This document shows positions 45,300 through 57,189 of a DNA stretch of 64,000 nt, piece by piece (the stretch's first letter is position 1; each line of letters starts with the position of its first letter). The notes under the pieces were generated by a model, which searched no databases, was not told the DNA's origin, and saw nothing but the letters and a program-made list of their open reading frames with translations. The translations under genes were made by a program, and so were the position numbers. This DNA is from Haematococcus lacustris (taxonomy: Eukaryota; Chlorophyta; Chlorophyceae; Chlamydomonadales; Haematococcaceae), in NCBI GenBank assembly GCA_030144725.1, contig JASKMD010000184.1:36001-100000 (forward strand). The letters run 5' to 3'.

Positions 45300-48190
45300 T
45301 CAAGCCTCTACCTGCAGTGGTGTGCACAGCTGCAGCAGGCTAAACGCAGGCCCACCGCAACACGGCAGCACACTTGCCCCGCCGCAGCCCTCCCAATCAC
45401 AGTCCGCTGCCTCCCTCTCCAGCTGCCCGCACAGCTGCACCCGCTCCTCCCGGCCATGCTGCAGCCCTGCTTGCTGCTCAGCTGCCAGCTGCCACGCCAC
45501 ACCCTTCTTCAAGGCCTCAAAGGCTGTGAAAAACACCGCACTCTGGATGGAGGCTTGCAGCACCCGGGGCCGCAACCCTGCCAGCAGCCCAGGCCACCCT
45601 CGAGCCTGCAGCACCGTCCTCAGGGCGCCGCTCAGGCTGCAGCCATGGGAGCACTGCAGCTGGGTCTTCAACACATCCAGCGGGGTGGTCACCACCGCAG
45701 CGCAGGCACCCGCCACACCGCCCAGCAGCAAGGGGTGCGCCCTGGCAGGCGCTGGCACCTGGCTGGCATCCGATGGCTGGCCCGCACCCCAGTGGGTGGA
45801 TGCGCGGGACAGCGCCTCATACAGCGTGAACTGCGGGCGCAGCAGCGGCAGCAGACGGGGAGGCATGGGGGCCAGTCTCATCAGGGCCAGCAGCAGCAGC
45901 GGCAGCAGCAGCAGCAATGGGTGCGGAAGCATGAGTGGTGGGCATTGCTGGCCGAGGAGTGGTAGTGACGGTAGGAGCAGGGACAACAAGCAGTGACAAT
46001 GCAAAATATAAATGTGCGCCGATGTGCGCTTGGGGGCAGCTTGCATGCTTTAAAGGCTGGGATTGCATCCATGGCCAGGTGAGGAGTGGAGCAGGTGGGA
46101 GGTGCCTTGGCTCTGGCTTGTGCTCTGGTTGACATGTGGGCTTAGCAGTGTGGGTTGCACACTGACGGCAAGGTAGTGGTATGACATGCTTGTCATGATG
46201 TAGGATATGACTGCCAGCCTGGTAGGCCTGCTTGGTGTTGCCCATCAAATGAGAGAGGCTGAAGCTGTGCAGGCAGGGCAATGGAGCGGGGCAGGGGCAG
46301 TAGGGGCAGTAGGGGCAGGGCAGGGGCAGTAGGGGCAGTAAGGGCGCGCACCTGTAGGGCCATCTCCGGCACATCCCTCAACAACGTGACGCGGAAGCCG
46401 CAGTACAAGCCTCTGATGCCCTGCTGCTTCAGTGTGCGCACCGCTCCCTGCCACATGTTGTTGTACATGTAGGCCTGAAGACCAGCGGCAACAGCAGCAG
46501 CATTGTCACGCCCGCATACAGCAGCAGCAGCAGCAGCAGCAAGGCGTGGGGCAGTAGCAACACCGCTACCAGCACTCTGAAAGCTAGCAGAAGCTCATCA
46601 GCTGCAGCGTCACTGATCAGTACAATAGCTGAGGGTTGTTGCTGCCGTCACCAGTGCAAACTCCAGTGGTGACAAGGGAAGCTGCACGCATGCTGCCACC
46701 GCCCCATGCTCTGTACATGGCTGCTATGTCCGACCCCTGCCATACAACTGCCGCCCCCAGCCCCAGCCCCCAGCCCCAGCCCCCAGCCCCCAGCTCCAGC
46801 CTTACAAATGCCTGCTGGGATGCAACTGTCCTTGACAAAGCTGCGCACTCACAACCCTACGGCAGCGCTCAGCCTGGCCTGCTACCCCCTGGCTGTCAGC
46901 ATGATGTGGCGGAGGGCTGGCTGCAGGGCGCACCTGCACACGGTGCTTCAGCACATCTCCTGGCACCCGCACAGTGGCCGACACCAGCGCTGCACTGGCG
47001 GCTGACACTAGGTGCACACCAGGGTGGCGCCTGCAGGCCAATGCAGGGCCAGGCAGTCAGGCGGCCTCGAGCCCACCAAGCAGGCAGGCTGGTTCTACTT
47101 CAGCTAGGCATTGAGGCTTATGCTTATGCTCGTGGTCGTCGTCATCAGCAGCAGCACCTTGAAGCTAACTGACAGCTACAGGCAGCGTGGGACATGGCAG
47201 TGAGGCGGTATGCAATGGAGGTAAGAAGGAGCTGAGCAGTGGCAGCACCAGCTGTGTGGTGGCATGGGTGAGGTTTGGTTGGAAATGGAGGGCTGTATGT
47301 TTCCATTGTGCTGCCTTTACCTGTCCTTGTTAAAGACTTTGGTCAGCAGCTGCTTGCACGCCTCGTCTGTTGCAAAGAACAGGAGGCCAGCTGGGATGGT
47401 GGTGTAGATTGCCTCAGCCAGACCCTGGAGCACAATGAGAAGAGGGAGGAGGAAGGAGGGTAGGGGCACCACAGTGTGCATGAGAGTTACCATGAAAACC
47501 TGGAGTTTCATGGGCAAAAAGTATGTGCGAGGGGGTGACCCCTTGCTGCTACTTGACCAATGAGTGTGACCACGTTATGCGTGCCTGCTGTATGCCTGCA
47601 GTGCTTGTGTAAACTAAGCGATGGCCAGGACCCTATCCAGGACCTACCAAGAAGATGTCCTTGCCCAGGGCGGCCAGCGGCTGTCGCCAGTGTGTTGCTG
47701 AGATGTGGCGACAGGATGCCGTGACGGCCTGCTGCCATGCTTGCAGGTCAGCGATTGGGGCATGCACCTGTCGCCCATGGCATAACACCTTGTTGTCAGA
47801 CCCGCTGCAGCTGGCTGTATAACTTCTGGGTGCTGAGCCCCGCAGGTTGAACCTGCGCTGGGGGTCAGCAGCCGAGCACACCTGAAGTCGGGTTTTGATG
47901 GTGTCAATGGGGTGGATGCAGACCTGAGCGATTGTACGGGCAGCGGCGCCTGCAACCACCGTCCACGCCTGCAAACAAAGGTGGCAGGGAATGACGCTAT
48001 GCGCTGGGTCGGGCACCGCTGCAGACGATGCAGGGCACGATGCCGGGATACGCACCCCGGTTTGATGCGCTACGTGTACCTCCTGCGCCAGCGTGACTGA
48101 GCCAAGGGGCATATGCCCGCCAGACTTGCGCCGGGACCTGTTGTCGCGGTGGCCCGCGGGAAGCTGGCACGCAACGCCCGTTTCGGACAT
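45300..48190 (-). CDS. Mitochondrial carrier family protein
   Basis: Seven exons in minus order: 48190-48080, 47968-47882, 47767-47648, 47424-47321, 47030-46934, 46474-46352, 45830-45300. They give 390 aa. Three repeats of the P-x-D/E-x-x-K/R carrier signature are present: HPIDTIKTRLQ (Pro57), VPGDVLKHRVQ (Pro164) and TPLDVLKTQLQ (Pro264). Each is followed by a glycine-rich loop such as GIRGLYCGFRVTLLRDVP. This fits a six-helix inner-membrane metabolite carrier. The pattern LLRDVPEMALQFTLYE recalls S-adenosylmethionine/iron-type carriers, but the substrate is not assigned. There is a C-terminal extension of about 60 residues beyond the usual fold. The exon 3 acceptor was chosen among several in-phase AGs, so the first matrix loop is uncertain by up to 15 residues. 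Confidence 0.88.
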
Positions 48191-48919
48191 CGCCGAACGT
48201 GGAACTGGCGCTGGGCTGCAGGTCGAATGCTGAACTAACACTGAGCTCGCAATTGCGCACTGCTCGTATAGGATACTATTCCGAGAGCGGGCACCGGCCC
48301 TCTGCTACTGCTTAGTAGCGACGGGCCTGTTGTGCGCTGTGCCAAATACAATTGCGTCGCAATACTCGCAGGCCGTCAATAGTCCAGGGTGTATGTGTTG
48401 GCGTGGGGGTGGTAGCTGCTGGGCTGAAGTGAGACGGTCAACTGTACAGCAAAGGTGCAGCGGGGAATGTGCTTCGAGGATTCGAGGAAGCAAAGAATCA
48501 CGCACAAACTGCATGCACCGAAACATGTCATAGCGGGATATTAGCAAACAGAGGGGTTGGCGGATAGCGGAGAACTAAAGACAGCTGATAGGCCGGCAAC
48601 GCCACTAGGCCAAGGGTTGCAGTATGCAAATGATGCAAGTTACCCTCCACCCTAACCCCGCCAGTTAGCTGGATAACGGTACAAGAAACTGGGCTCTATC
48701 TGAGCTGAAGGTTCAGTGTTGGACTTCACGCTTGGAGGAATTTGAATTCGTGTTAGGCTCAGGCGTTCCCAACTACCTGAAAACCACCCCCCTGTGATAG
48801 GAAGCCCGTATCTCCGCAGCCACTCAGTCACAAATATATGTAAACAGTGCCTTGAACAGAGGAGAGTCATAGCTACGAGGTGGCAGACGCAGCAAAAACT
48901 AGCTCGCTCTCAGCGGTGC
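48191..48919. other. Intergenic, nothing recognised
   Basis: It lies upstream of the carrier gene. It contains AGGCGTTCCCAAC at about 48760, also present in inverted form in the hairpin at 51362. Confidence 0.4.
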
Positions 48920-50537
48920 TCAGTGCCTGCCCAAAGATCGACATTTGAATTCATGCGATTTCGCCACATGCGAGGCGCGCCGCACTAGCACGCTTCGCCA
49001 CACTGTTGTGAGTGGCACCTGCAACGCGCGGCAGCAGTCGGAACATGATTTGCTTTTGGCATGTGGACGCGACGACGGCAGTCGTGACGACTGGATACCA
49101 CTATTAGCTTTTGGAGCTGCTGCTGGCGCTGGTGCATTACCGGCTGCTCTACTACGCTTAAACAAGAAGCTAGGTGCAGTAGTTAGTGTTGTCTCACCTT
49201 GCTTTGCTGCCCTCGACTTGTTAGCTGCAGGTGGCACACGCTTACGTGACGTGCTCGCCGCTGCCAGCTGTTGCTGCTGCTGAGGGGGTGCACCAGCAGG
49301 CACAGCCAGCTCAGGGGTGGTGCCTGCATGTGTCAGTTCCTGCTGAGGGGGCGCAGCTGCGGCAAGCTTCCCACGGATGTGGGTGCACACGTGGCTCTGT
49401 AGCTTGGGTACCCTCCAGCTCGTGTGTACCTCCTGCTTGTGAAATTGGAGGTATGACTGAAGCTGCTTTCCTGTCATCTTCATTGCCTCCTCGACAGTTG
49501 TGTGGCCAAAATCTTGCCAACACATCGGTGACTTGGGTGGTGAGCCGGCCTGCCCTAGCTGCAGCCCCAGCCCCAGCCCCTTCTGCTGCCCCATCTGCTT
49601 CCCCAGCCCCAGCCCCAGCCCCAGCCCCATCTGCTGCCCCAGCCCCAGCCCCATCTGCTGCCCCAGCCCCAGCCCCATCTGCTGCCCCAGCCCCAGCCCC
49701 AGCTGCTGCCCCAGCCCCAGCCCCAGCCCCAGCCCCAGCCCCAGCCCCAGCCCCAGCCCCAGCCCCAGCCCCAGCCCCAGCCCCAGCCCCAGCCCCAGCC
49801 CCAGCCCCAGCCCCAGCCCCAGCCCCAGCCCCAGCCCCAGCCCCAGCCCCAGCCCCAGCCCCAGCCCCAGCCCCAGCCCCAGCCCCAGCCCCAGCCCCAG
49901 CCCCAGCCCCAGCCCCAGCCCTAGCCCCAGCTGCAGCCCCAGCCCCAGCTGCTGCCCCAGCTGCTGCCCCAGCCCCAGCCCCAGCCTCTTGAGTTGGAAT
50001 GAAGATGTCTGTTGGTGAGGGTGCGAGGCCGGTTGGGCTGAGCTGCTCTGGCATGCTGCCCAGCCATCCGTAGCCAGCCTCTGCACACCGCCTCAACACA
50101 TCCATTGACACGGGGTGCTGCTCCAAAACCAGCAGCTGCTGCCTCTGCTTGACGGTGAGTGGGGAGTGGTGGGGGCGGTGTTTGTGCCGGTAGATATGCA
50201 TCTGACCCTTGAGGCGGTGTCGAGCAGCCCGTAGGGAGTGATTGGTAGCTGCCGCTCTGGATGCCACCTGCTGTAAAGCCGTGTGCTCACCCTGCAGGCG
50301 TGGCTGTGCTGCCTGCAGGTTGTCTAAGTCGCCCTGCAACCCATCCACGGTGCCCATCAGGGACTGCTCCACATCCTGCAGCCGCTGCACCTCAGCCTGC
50401 AGGTCACGGTTTGTCGTTTGTGCCCTACAAGCTGCAGCCTTGATGTTGTTAGGGCAATGCAGATAGCCAGCGCTTGGCGAGTTGTTTAGTGCATTGAGAT
50501 GGGCACTATGCGCCTTGCTTAATCTCTTTTTCTTCAT
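48920..50537 (-). CDS. Coiled-coil protein with a GGGGCT-encoded dipeptide tract
   Basis: The ATG at 50537 opens MKKKRLSKAHSAHLNAL with a Gln/Leu coiled coil (LQAEVQRLQDVEQSLMGTV and on). It runs through MDVLRRCAEAGYGWLGSMPE into the hexanucleotide repeat as Ala-Gly. Beyond the repeat, a sensible protein appears only in another frame, which reads the repeat as Gly-Leu: MKMTGKQLQSYLQFHK, then SWRVPKLQSHVCTHIRGKL (possibly SAP-like) and a basic, Ala-rich end. The two halves are one base out of frame. A repeat-length change, an unseen intron or an assembly error could explain this. The function is unknown, and the gene may belong to a mobile family. Confidence 0.45.
49558..49992. repeat. GGGGCT/AGCCCC hexanucleotide expansion
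   Basis: About 430 bp. The central part, about 49700-49925, is an almost uninterrupted array of CCCAGC units; the flanks are broken by ATCTGCTGCC and CAGCTGCTGCC. It encodes Gly-Ala or Gly-Leu on the minus strand and Ala-Pro, Ser-Pro or Pro-Gln on the plus strand. Confidence 0.9.
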
Positions 50538-52059
50538 GGTTAGGGATTGAGAGGGGTGGGGTGAGTGGCTGAGCGGGGCTACGGGCTTGGCTTGGGGTGA
50601 TGGGAGGTGAAGGATAAGGAGATGGGTGAAGGAGAGGTAGGGGGGAGGAGGCGAGGAGAAGGAGAGGTAGGGGGGAGGCTGGGCTGCTGGGAGGAGGGGC
50701 TATTGGGAGCTGGGCGGTGAAGACGAGGTTGGGAGATGGTGGGTCAAGCTGTGTTGGTGGTGGCCACGTGGCGGAGTGGTAAGCCAAGCTCGGTCGGCTC
50801 CTCGTGCACCTATAGCCATCAGCATGTGTACCTTGTAAGGGGTCAATCTTTTCACATACAGACCCAATGATTGAGTTGCATAGTGCCACGGACGCGTTAT
50901 TGAGTATGCTATAAAAATCCTGTGTGAGGTCAGGCTGTTTGTGCAATGGTTGAAAACATAAAGCGGATAATAGCTGGAGGGGGTGACTAGACCCCAATGT
51001 GCCGCCAACCATTACAGCGATACAGCGCTGCCACACACAGTGTCGAGTTTCTTCACATCCTCGCCAAGCGGCCTGCACCATCAGGAAGCTCGCGCTGCCA
51101 TATTCGCCGGACTTCGGTGGTGTGCGCCACCGACATGTCGTGCATCGCTAACGGATAGCCAAGGACGTAGCTTACCAGTGTAGCTAACCACGGTCTGCGA
51201 TTAGGACACATCCGGGGTCACATGTGGCTGCCCGCATCGAATGACTCCGATGGCAATTCCAGTCTTACATTAAACGCGCATTATCGCATAGCAGCAGACG
51301 CAACAAGCGTTACATGAAATGATGGAGTAGATGGGCTGCAGTTGCATGAAGATTACCAACCCCATGTTGGGAACGCCTAAGTTAGGCCCTAGCTTGGAGT
51401 CAGGCGTTGCCAACATGGCCAACATGTGCTGTGTTTGCCAAACCCAGGCAAACCCGCTAGACTCCGCCGACCTTGACTGCCGCAACATGTGGGTCCACCT
51501 GCTGGCTGGTAAGTCCAAACCCAACGAGCCTGCTGTTGACGTACGCCTGGTGCATGAGTTAGGCCGTCTTCCTCATCACACCACACTGTCATCATCATGC
51601 ACCCCCACCTCACCAAGTTCGGCCGGCACCAGCTCACATCATGTCTTGATAAGGCTGTGCTAAACCTCTGTGCCTAACCAGCTATTCAGGTAGGCAATCT
51701 CATCAACTTACGTGCCTTCGTTGTGCAGCGCGGTGTGGGCCACTTTGTTTTTGGTAAGCGCCAACTGCACTTATACTGCCAACAAACTTGGGATTACGGG
51801 TGGCTGGCTCACAAATGCGTGCAATGTATAGAAGCGTTAATCCTTCACTGCGATAGCAAAACATTTCAAGGTTGATGGTCCTACATGAAGTTGTTTGTAT
51901 TGATGAGCAGACCAGCACCCACACTGCGTGAATCCCAATGTTGTCTATCCAGTCAATCTGTCTATCCAGTCAGTTGTAAAGGCATGGTCCACCAACTTGG
52001 TCACGAGATCAGGTGCAAGGGGCCACACTCCAGACACACACTTGCCACTTGCTGCTGCT
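50538..52059. other. No supported gene
   Basis: It contains a strong inverted repeat at 51362-51418. The plus frame 51331-51663 runs through that hairpin and has no motif. A purine-rich tract occupies 50540-50700. Confidence 0.4.
51362..51418. repeat. 17-bp inverted repeat
   Basis: Arms CCATGTTGGGAACGCCT (51362-51378) and AGGCGTTGCCAACATGG (51402-51418) pair with one mismatch around a 23-nt loop. The first arm shares 13 bases, inverted, with about 48760-48772. Confidence 0.85.
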
Positions 52060-55000
52060 TTACGTTAGCTTCTCCTCATCCTCCTTAGAGAACACGACAC
52101 CCTCGAAGTTGAAAGGAGCGAACTTGTAGCCGTCACCCCTGGCACCAAGCAAGGCAGCCACCACAAGCAGCAAGCATGTATGACTGCCCTGCTCACAGCA
52201 AGAAGGAAGCACATGAGCTTGATGTTCACTTGATCCATGTCCACAGCACATCCACGCAACCTGGTAGCAACATGTAGCGCCCTGCCCTGCTCCGCCCCAT
52301 CCTCTCATCATCAACATCAACCAAAACCTTCCACCCTGTCAGGTTTAATGACTCACTTGTAGAACTTGTTCATGTACTCCACCCAGTGCAAGCGCAGGGC
52401 GTGCAGGAACGCTGACAGCGACTCCATCACCATCAGCACGCCCAGAGTGGCGCACGCAAACACGAAGAAGCCAATGATCATGGCCGGAATGCTGTTCATC
52501 TGCACCAGGGGTTGCACAACATGCATCACGTTGTTGCAACATGGTCAGCTGTGTATGCACTGTGCCATTAGATGACAACAGCATAGCAGCAGCAAGGTCG
52601 TCACCATGTCCCCAACCAGCTGACCATGGTAAGGAAAGGTAGGCGTGTAGATGGCTTCCCTTCATCTCATGTTGCTTCACTGCTCCTGATGCTGCCACTG
52701 CCACAGTATCTTGCACCACCCACACACCTACCTCGATGGCTTTCATCAGGACGCGGTCGTAGAAGACGGAGCTGAGCTGGGAGTGGGCCAGGGACAGGGC
52801 CCACAGGCGCAGGTAGCTGGCGGTGTTGGAGACGGCGCCCAACACAAACTCGATGGTGTGGATCATCTGGTGGACCAGGACCTCACTGAAGTCAAAGTGG
52901 TCTCCGTGCCCATGGTCATCATGGTCAGCAGCAGCTGGGGAGGGGGTCAGGGTTTCCTCTTCTGAGGCGCCAAAGCCATGGCCGTGGGTCATCTCCACCA
53001 GGCTCTTCTCTCGCTGCGCCTTCTCCCAGCGCTTCTTCAGCAGCAGCGGCTTGGGGAACAGCATGATGGGCACCATGACAAAGGAAATGAGCAGGAGAAA
53101 CACCTGCACAGTGTAGGGTCAGGCCATACCCTTGAAGCATCACAGGAGGTCACTGGCAGGCAGCTGGGGGAGCATGCAGACTTACACCATGTACCAAGCT
53201 TAAGTGGCTGCTGTTTAGGTTTGCTCCATGCTGTGCCCTGTAACTAGCTGCCACACCCTCTCAGTCAGCTCTTAGCCAGCATGGTGTGGCTCTATCCTAG
53301 CAGCCCTGCTTACTGACTCATCCTAGCACGCTGGAGCTGGCAACGTCAGGCCCACCTGGAGACCGCCTTGACCCTCGAACACCTGGCCCTGGACGTCCAT
53401 GGTGCCCGGCGACAGGAACATGTTGATCATGACATGGTACAGGTCTGCCACGCTGCCCGTGCACCACTTGACCACAATCAGGATGCACAGGTAGCCAAAG
53501 ATGAAGTTCAGGAAGATCATCTGGGGGATGAACTCACACAAGGTTGAAAGGGTGTCCCTGCGGGCAGTAGCACAGCCACACTCTGCAGCTGGCAGTTCAC
53601 ATACAACTCGTCATCTTGACTACACATTGAAACCATTGATTCGTCAGAAGATGCCCCATCTTGCACTATGTGGCTCATACATTCATCGCCTTCCAAGCCA
53701 AGGCTGGCAGGTGGCAAACACCGCTGGTCAAGGCTGGCAAACACAAGCACTGCAGGCAGTGGTTGACGCCATAGCCATGAGTAGTACCCAGATGCCAGCC
53801 CACACACCTGTAGTACAGGTTGTTGTACAGGGAATTCATGATGCCAAAGTCCATGTGAATCACACCCAGCAGGATGCTCATCTTCATCTTGAGGGAGTTG
53901 AAGTAAGGCAGCTCAGTCTTGCGCCCGTGCCAGATAGGGTCGATGCCAAACACGTAGGGCCTGCTGGTGTAGGGGAACCTCACCTCGCCACCCCAGTGTT
54001 GGCAATCGCGGATGTCAAAGGAATCAGGGGCCCAGCCGCTGTAGGACTGCACAAACGCCGCAAACACCACAGCATGCTGAAGGCCCTGAAATGGCACTTA
54101 GTGTTGATGGATTTACACCATTACAAATGCCAGGCTGGCCTGGTTGCTTGGCCTTCGCCATTGGCGACTAAAGCAAACATCTGGCACATACACCAGCAGC
54201 ACACAGCATGTGAGGGTGTGAGGAGACCCAAGCTGGCGCAAGGGTGAGTATGGTGCAGCGGGTGTGTGACGGGACCCACCGGTGCTGTCAGGGCATGGCC
54301 AGTGCGGGGCTGCCAGCAGCGGAAGCGGGTGCCTCCAAAGATTTGCATGGGCATGGAGAAAAACTCGTTGTACATGACGCCGGTGTAGACTGAGAATAAA
54401 CCCAGCAGCATGATGCAATACCTGCGCAGGACCACCAGGACATGGCTCAACAAGGGAAGAGCAGATCTCTGTTCCAGGCAACCAATGCCAACGAGGTGTG
54501 TAGCCAGACTACTGAAAGCACGCACCGGCCTCCAAACAGCATCTCCACCATGTCACCAAGGTCCTGCTTGGCGAGCTGCTTCTCCTTGGCGATGAGCAGT
54601 GCCGCAAAGGCAATCATTAGGACAGCATGGCCCACGTCACCGAACATGACCGCAAACAGGAAGGGGAAGGTCATGATTGTCAGCACCGCTGGATTGACCT
54701 GTCGCACAGCACGCATCATGTTCTAGCTTGGCTTGGTTTCATATTATCTGGCATTGTTGTCATGGTTTGTGCTTATGACATGCTAGGTCACAGAGCAGTA
54801 GTAAGCACTGACGTAACTACATGATGGGAGCTGCTAGAACTACAGTCACTCCTAGTATGCAGCTGCTGCGGATGACACTACAATGGATTAGGAGGCACCT
54901 GACACATGCATGCGCACAGCCACACACCTCGCGGTAGCGAGCAATGCCATAAGCATCCACGATGGACTGGAAGCAGCTGGTGTACTTGTTTGTCCTGAAG

Positions 55001-56533
55001 TGGGTGGGTGCCTTCTCCTTGGTGGCAAGAGGTTGTAAGACAGCTGCCATGCCAGTGCTAGCGTTCTGGCTGGCCCTGACCAGGGTGTCCTGCACCATCT
55101 GCTTGGCATATCCAGGCACCCAGGCCTCCGCAATCAGAACCTTGCTGGTGACATCGACGGACAGCTTGTTCAGGGTGTGGAACACCGCCTTCTCCTTGCG
55201 GACCATAATGGTCCAGGCCTCCAGGCTCAGGGCGATGTCCTTCAGCACGGTGTCCCGCCTGCGCTCCCCAACCTCGTTGGTGGTGTGCAGCTCGCGAATG
55301 CGGCCGGACACTTCGGCATGCATCTGACGCTGGCGGAACACATCCTCAGGAAAGGGGTAGCGGTTGGCGCCAAACACCTCGCAGATCTGCATGGCCATGC
55401 CATGCCAGAACATGGTGTAAAAACTGTGACCCTCTTCTTTGTTGAATGGCAATCAAGATGCAGGACTGCGCAAATAAAATGCTGTATGCTTGGCCCCCAC
55501 ACCTTGTTGACTTTGGCTCGTGAGCGGTCACCGGCAAAGAAGACCACAAACACATTCTTCTCTAACTCCTCCCCGCTGGATGGATCTCGAATCTTGCCCA
55601 CTGAGGTTTGCTTCAAGAAAACATTGCCACGAGTGGCACGAAACAACAGACGTTCAAAGCTGTTGAGTTTCTCCTGCTGGATGGTGCCTGCCACGAAGCC
55701 AATCTTTGCAGTCTTGTCACCGCCCTGCATGCAAAGAGCTGATGCATGGTGTGACCCAGCATGACCAACCGACCATATGTGCATTACTCATAGCAGACAG
55801 CTGCCTGATGTGGACAAACAAGACTTGGCAACACAAACCTGGGATTCCAATAGCGGAGACTCCCCATCAGCATAGCTGAGTACCTCTGCAGCTGCCTCAA
55901 ACCTGCCACCTGTCCTTGAGTCGAAGAAGGCGCCAGCCTTTTCAAGAACCAGCTGCAGCTCGACGAGTTCAGCATAAGACCGTTGCAAGCGCTCCATGTT
56001 GTTGTTTGATTCCACACATTCTTTCTCTAACTCCTCAAGGCGTGCCTGGGAAGGCGAGCCGCATCAGCAATAAGGCATTTCCGATGTTCGTGAGTGGCTG
56101 GAATTAGTCCGACGGTATCTATACGCCTTTGTGCCCTGCCGTGCCTTGCCCACCTCTAGCTCATCGAACTCCCATGTCTTGGTATGGATGGTAGCCTTGA
56201 CAAGGAGGCCCGCCTTTTCCACTTGATTGTAAAAGAAGCGCAGCTGGCGTGCCATCTCATCGCACCGCTTCACCTGCGGGCAGTAACAAATGGGACGTTT
56301 GATGATGGCCTCACCAAATCAATTCCCCATACGCGGCACCCCACCTGGCTGGCGAAGTTGCGCTGGAAGGCACTCTTGTCCTGATTCAAGTCCTTGAATT
56401 GCAGTAGGCCCACTTCACCAAGGGCGTACACCGTGTCGTGTGCATTCTCAGCAGGAATCATAAGGGATACCAGCTCCATCTCCTCGGACCGCCATAGGTC
56501 CGTAGACTCAAAGCCAAAATCTAGGCACGCCAT
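52060..56533 (-). CDS. V-type proton ATPase subunit a (Vo sector)
   Basis: Twelve exons in minus order: 56533-56345, 56273-56154, 56045-55839, 55724-55503, 55386-54928, 54698-54526, 54421-54280, 54046-53808, 53557-53356, 53103-52732, 52499-52357, 52138-52060. They give 848 aa, the normal size. Subunit a forms the proton half-channels of the vacuolar ATPase. Seen: the N-terminal cytosolic domain ([26 protein letters not shown]), then [43 protein letters not shown], and [17 protein letters not shown] with the essential Arg near 750, ending VEYMNKFYK plus a 25-residue tail. A His/Asp-rich loop ([12 protein letters not shown]) precedes the channel helices. Exon 8 could instead start at 54085, adding 13 residues in phase. 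Confidence 0.95.
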
Positions 56534-56715
56534 CCCTGGCAAGCTGCTGGCTACACTGTCCCAGCCGCGATACAGCAATCCCAATCAAACCAGAGGTGCC
56601 GAGGTAGGCACGGGACGCCGCACGTTCTTCAATAGTGCCATGCGCACATGCAAAAGAGCATGCCTAAAGCAAGGAGCAAGGGGGACATACCGCTGCAACA
56701 ATATTCAACATGGAG

Positions 56716-57060
56716 CAGGGTGTTGTCTGTAAGCAGTCGCCCTTCACTAGTGCTTCATTGCTATAGCGTCAACGAAGCCCCTCAATGACTATAAACTTTA
56801 TCCCTGGTGGCACGCTCCACTGACCACATCCAAACTAAGAGCTCGATGCTGCCCTCCTCTGTTGCCCGGTGTTGCCTTTGCCATGCCTTGCTTATCGTTG
56901 AGCGGCTTGTACCCCTGATATTGCTCTTTGCCAGGGGCATGCAGAGCCTCCAGGCCATTCACGCTGCACGTTTGAAGGGGGCACGGAAATGCGCTGGACG
57001 TTGAGGCGTGGGTTGGTGTCCCGTTCTAGCCACCTGCCCCATGGCCATGCCTGGGTGGTG
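56716..57060 (-). pseudogene. Fanzor-like remnant with type-2 3' block, copy B
   Basis: The minus strand reads a RuvC-III-like GRWLERDTNPRLNVQRIS near 57040, then after a frame break APGKEQYQGYKPLNDK, then the 3' block (56843-56716) with AGTTTGGATGTGG, GTGCCACCAGGG, TTATAGTCATTGAGGGG and the end CAACACCCTG. Most of the tail between has decayed. It lies just upstream of the V-ATPase start, in the same orientation. Confidence 0.6.
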
Positions 57061-57189
57061 GCATCGGGCCAGGTGCAGCAAGTGGGGGCTGGGCAGAGGG
57101 TTGGCCAGGGGGAGTGTCATGGGCAGGGAACGGGATGTGAGCTGCCTGGGCAGGTGCAGGGGAAGGCGAGGCTTGGGCAAAGGCAGGTT

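Noticed and set aside
49231..50018. Plus-strand Ala-Pro and Ser-Pro repeat ORFs that look like wall glycoproteins
   Set aside because: They are antisense to a minus-strand gene whose non-repeat parts look like real protein; the plus frames lack a signal peptide and non-repeat domains.
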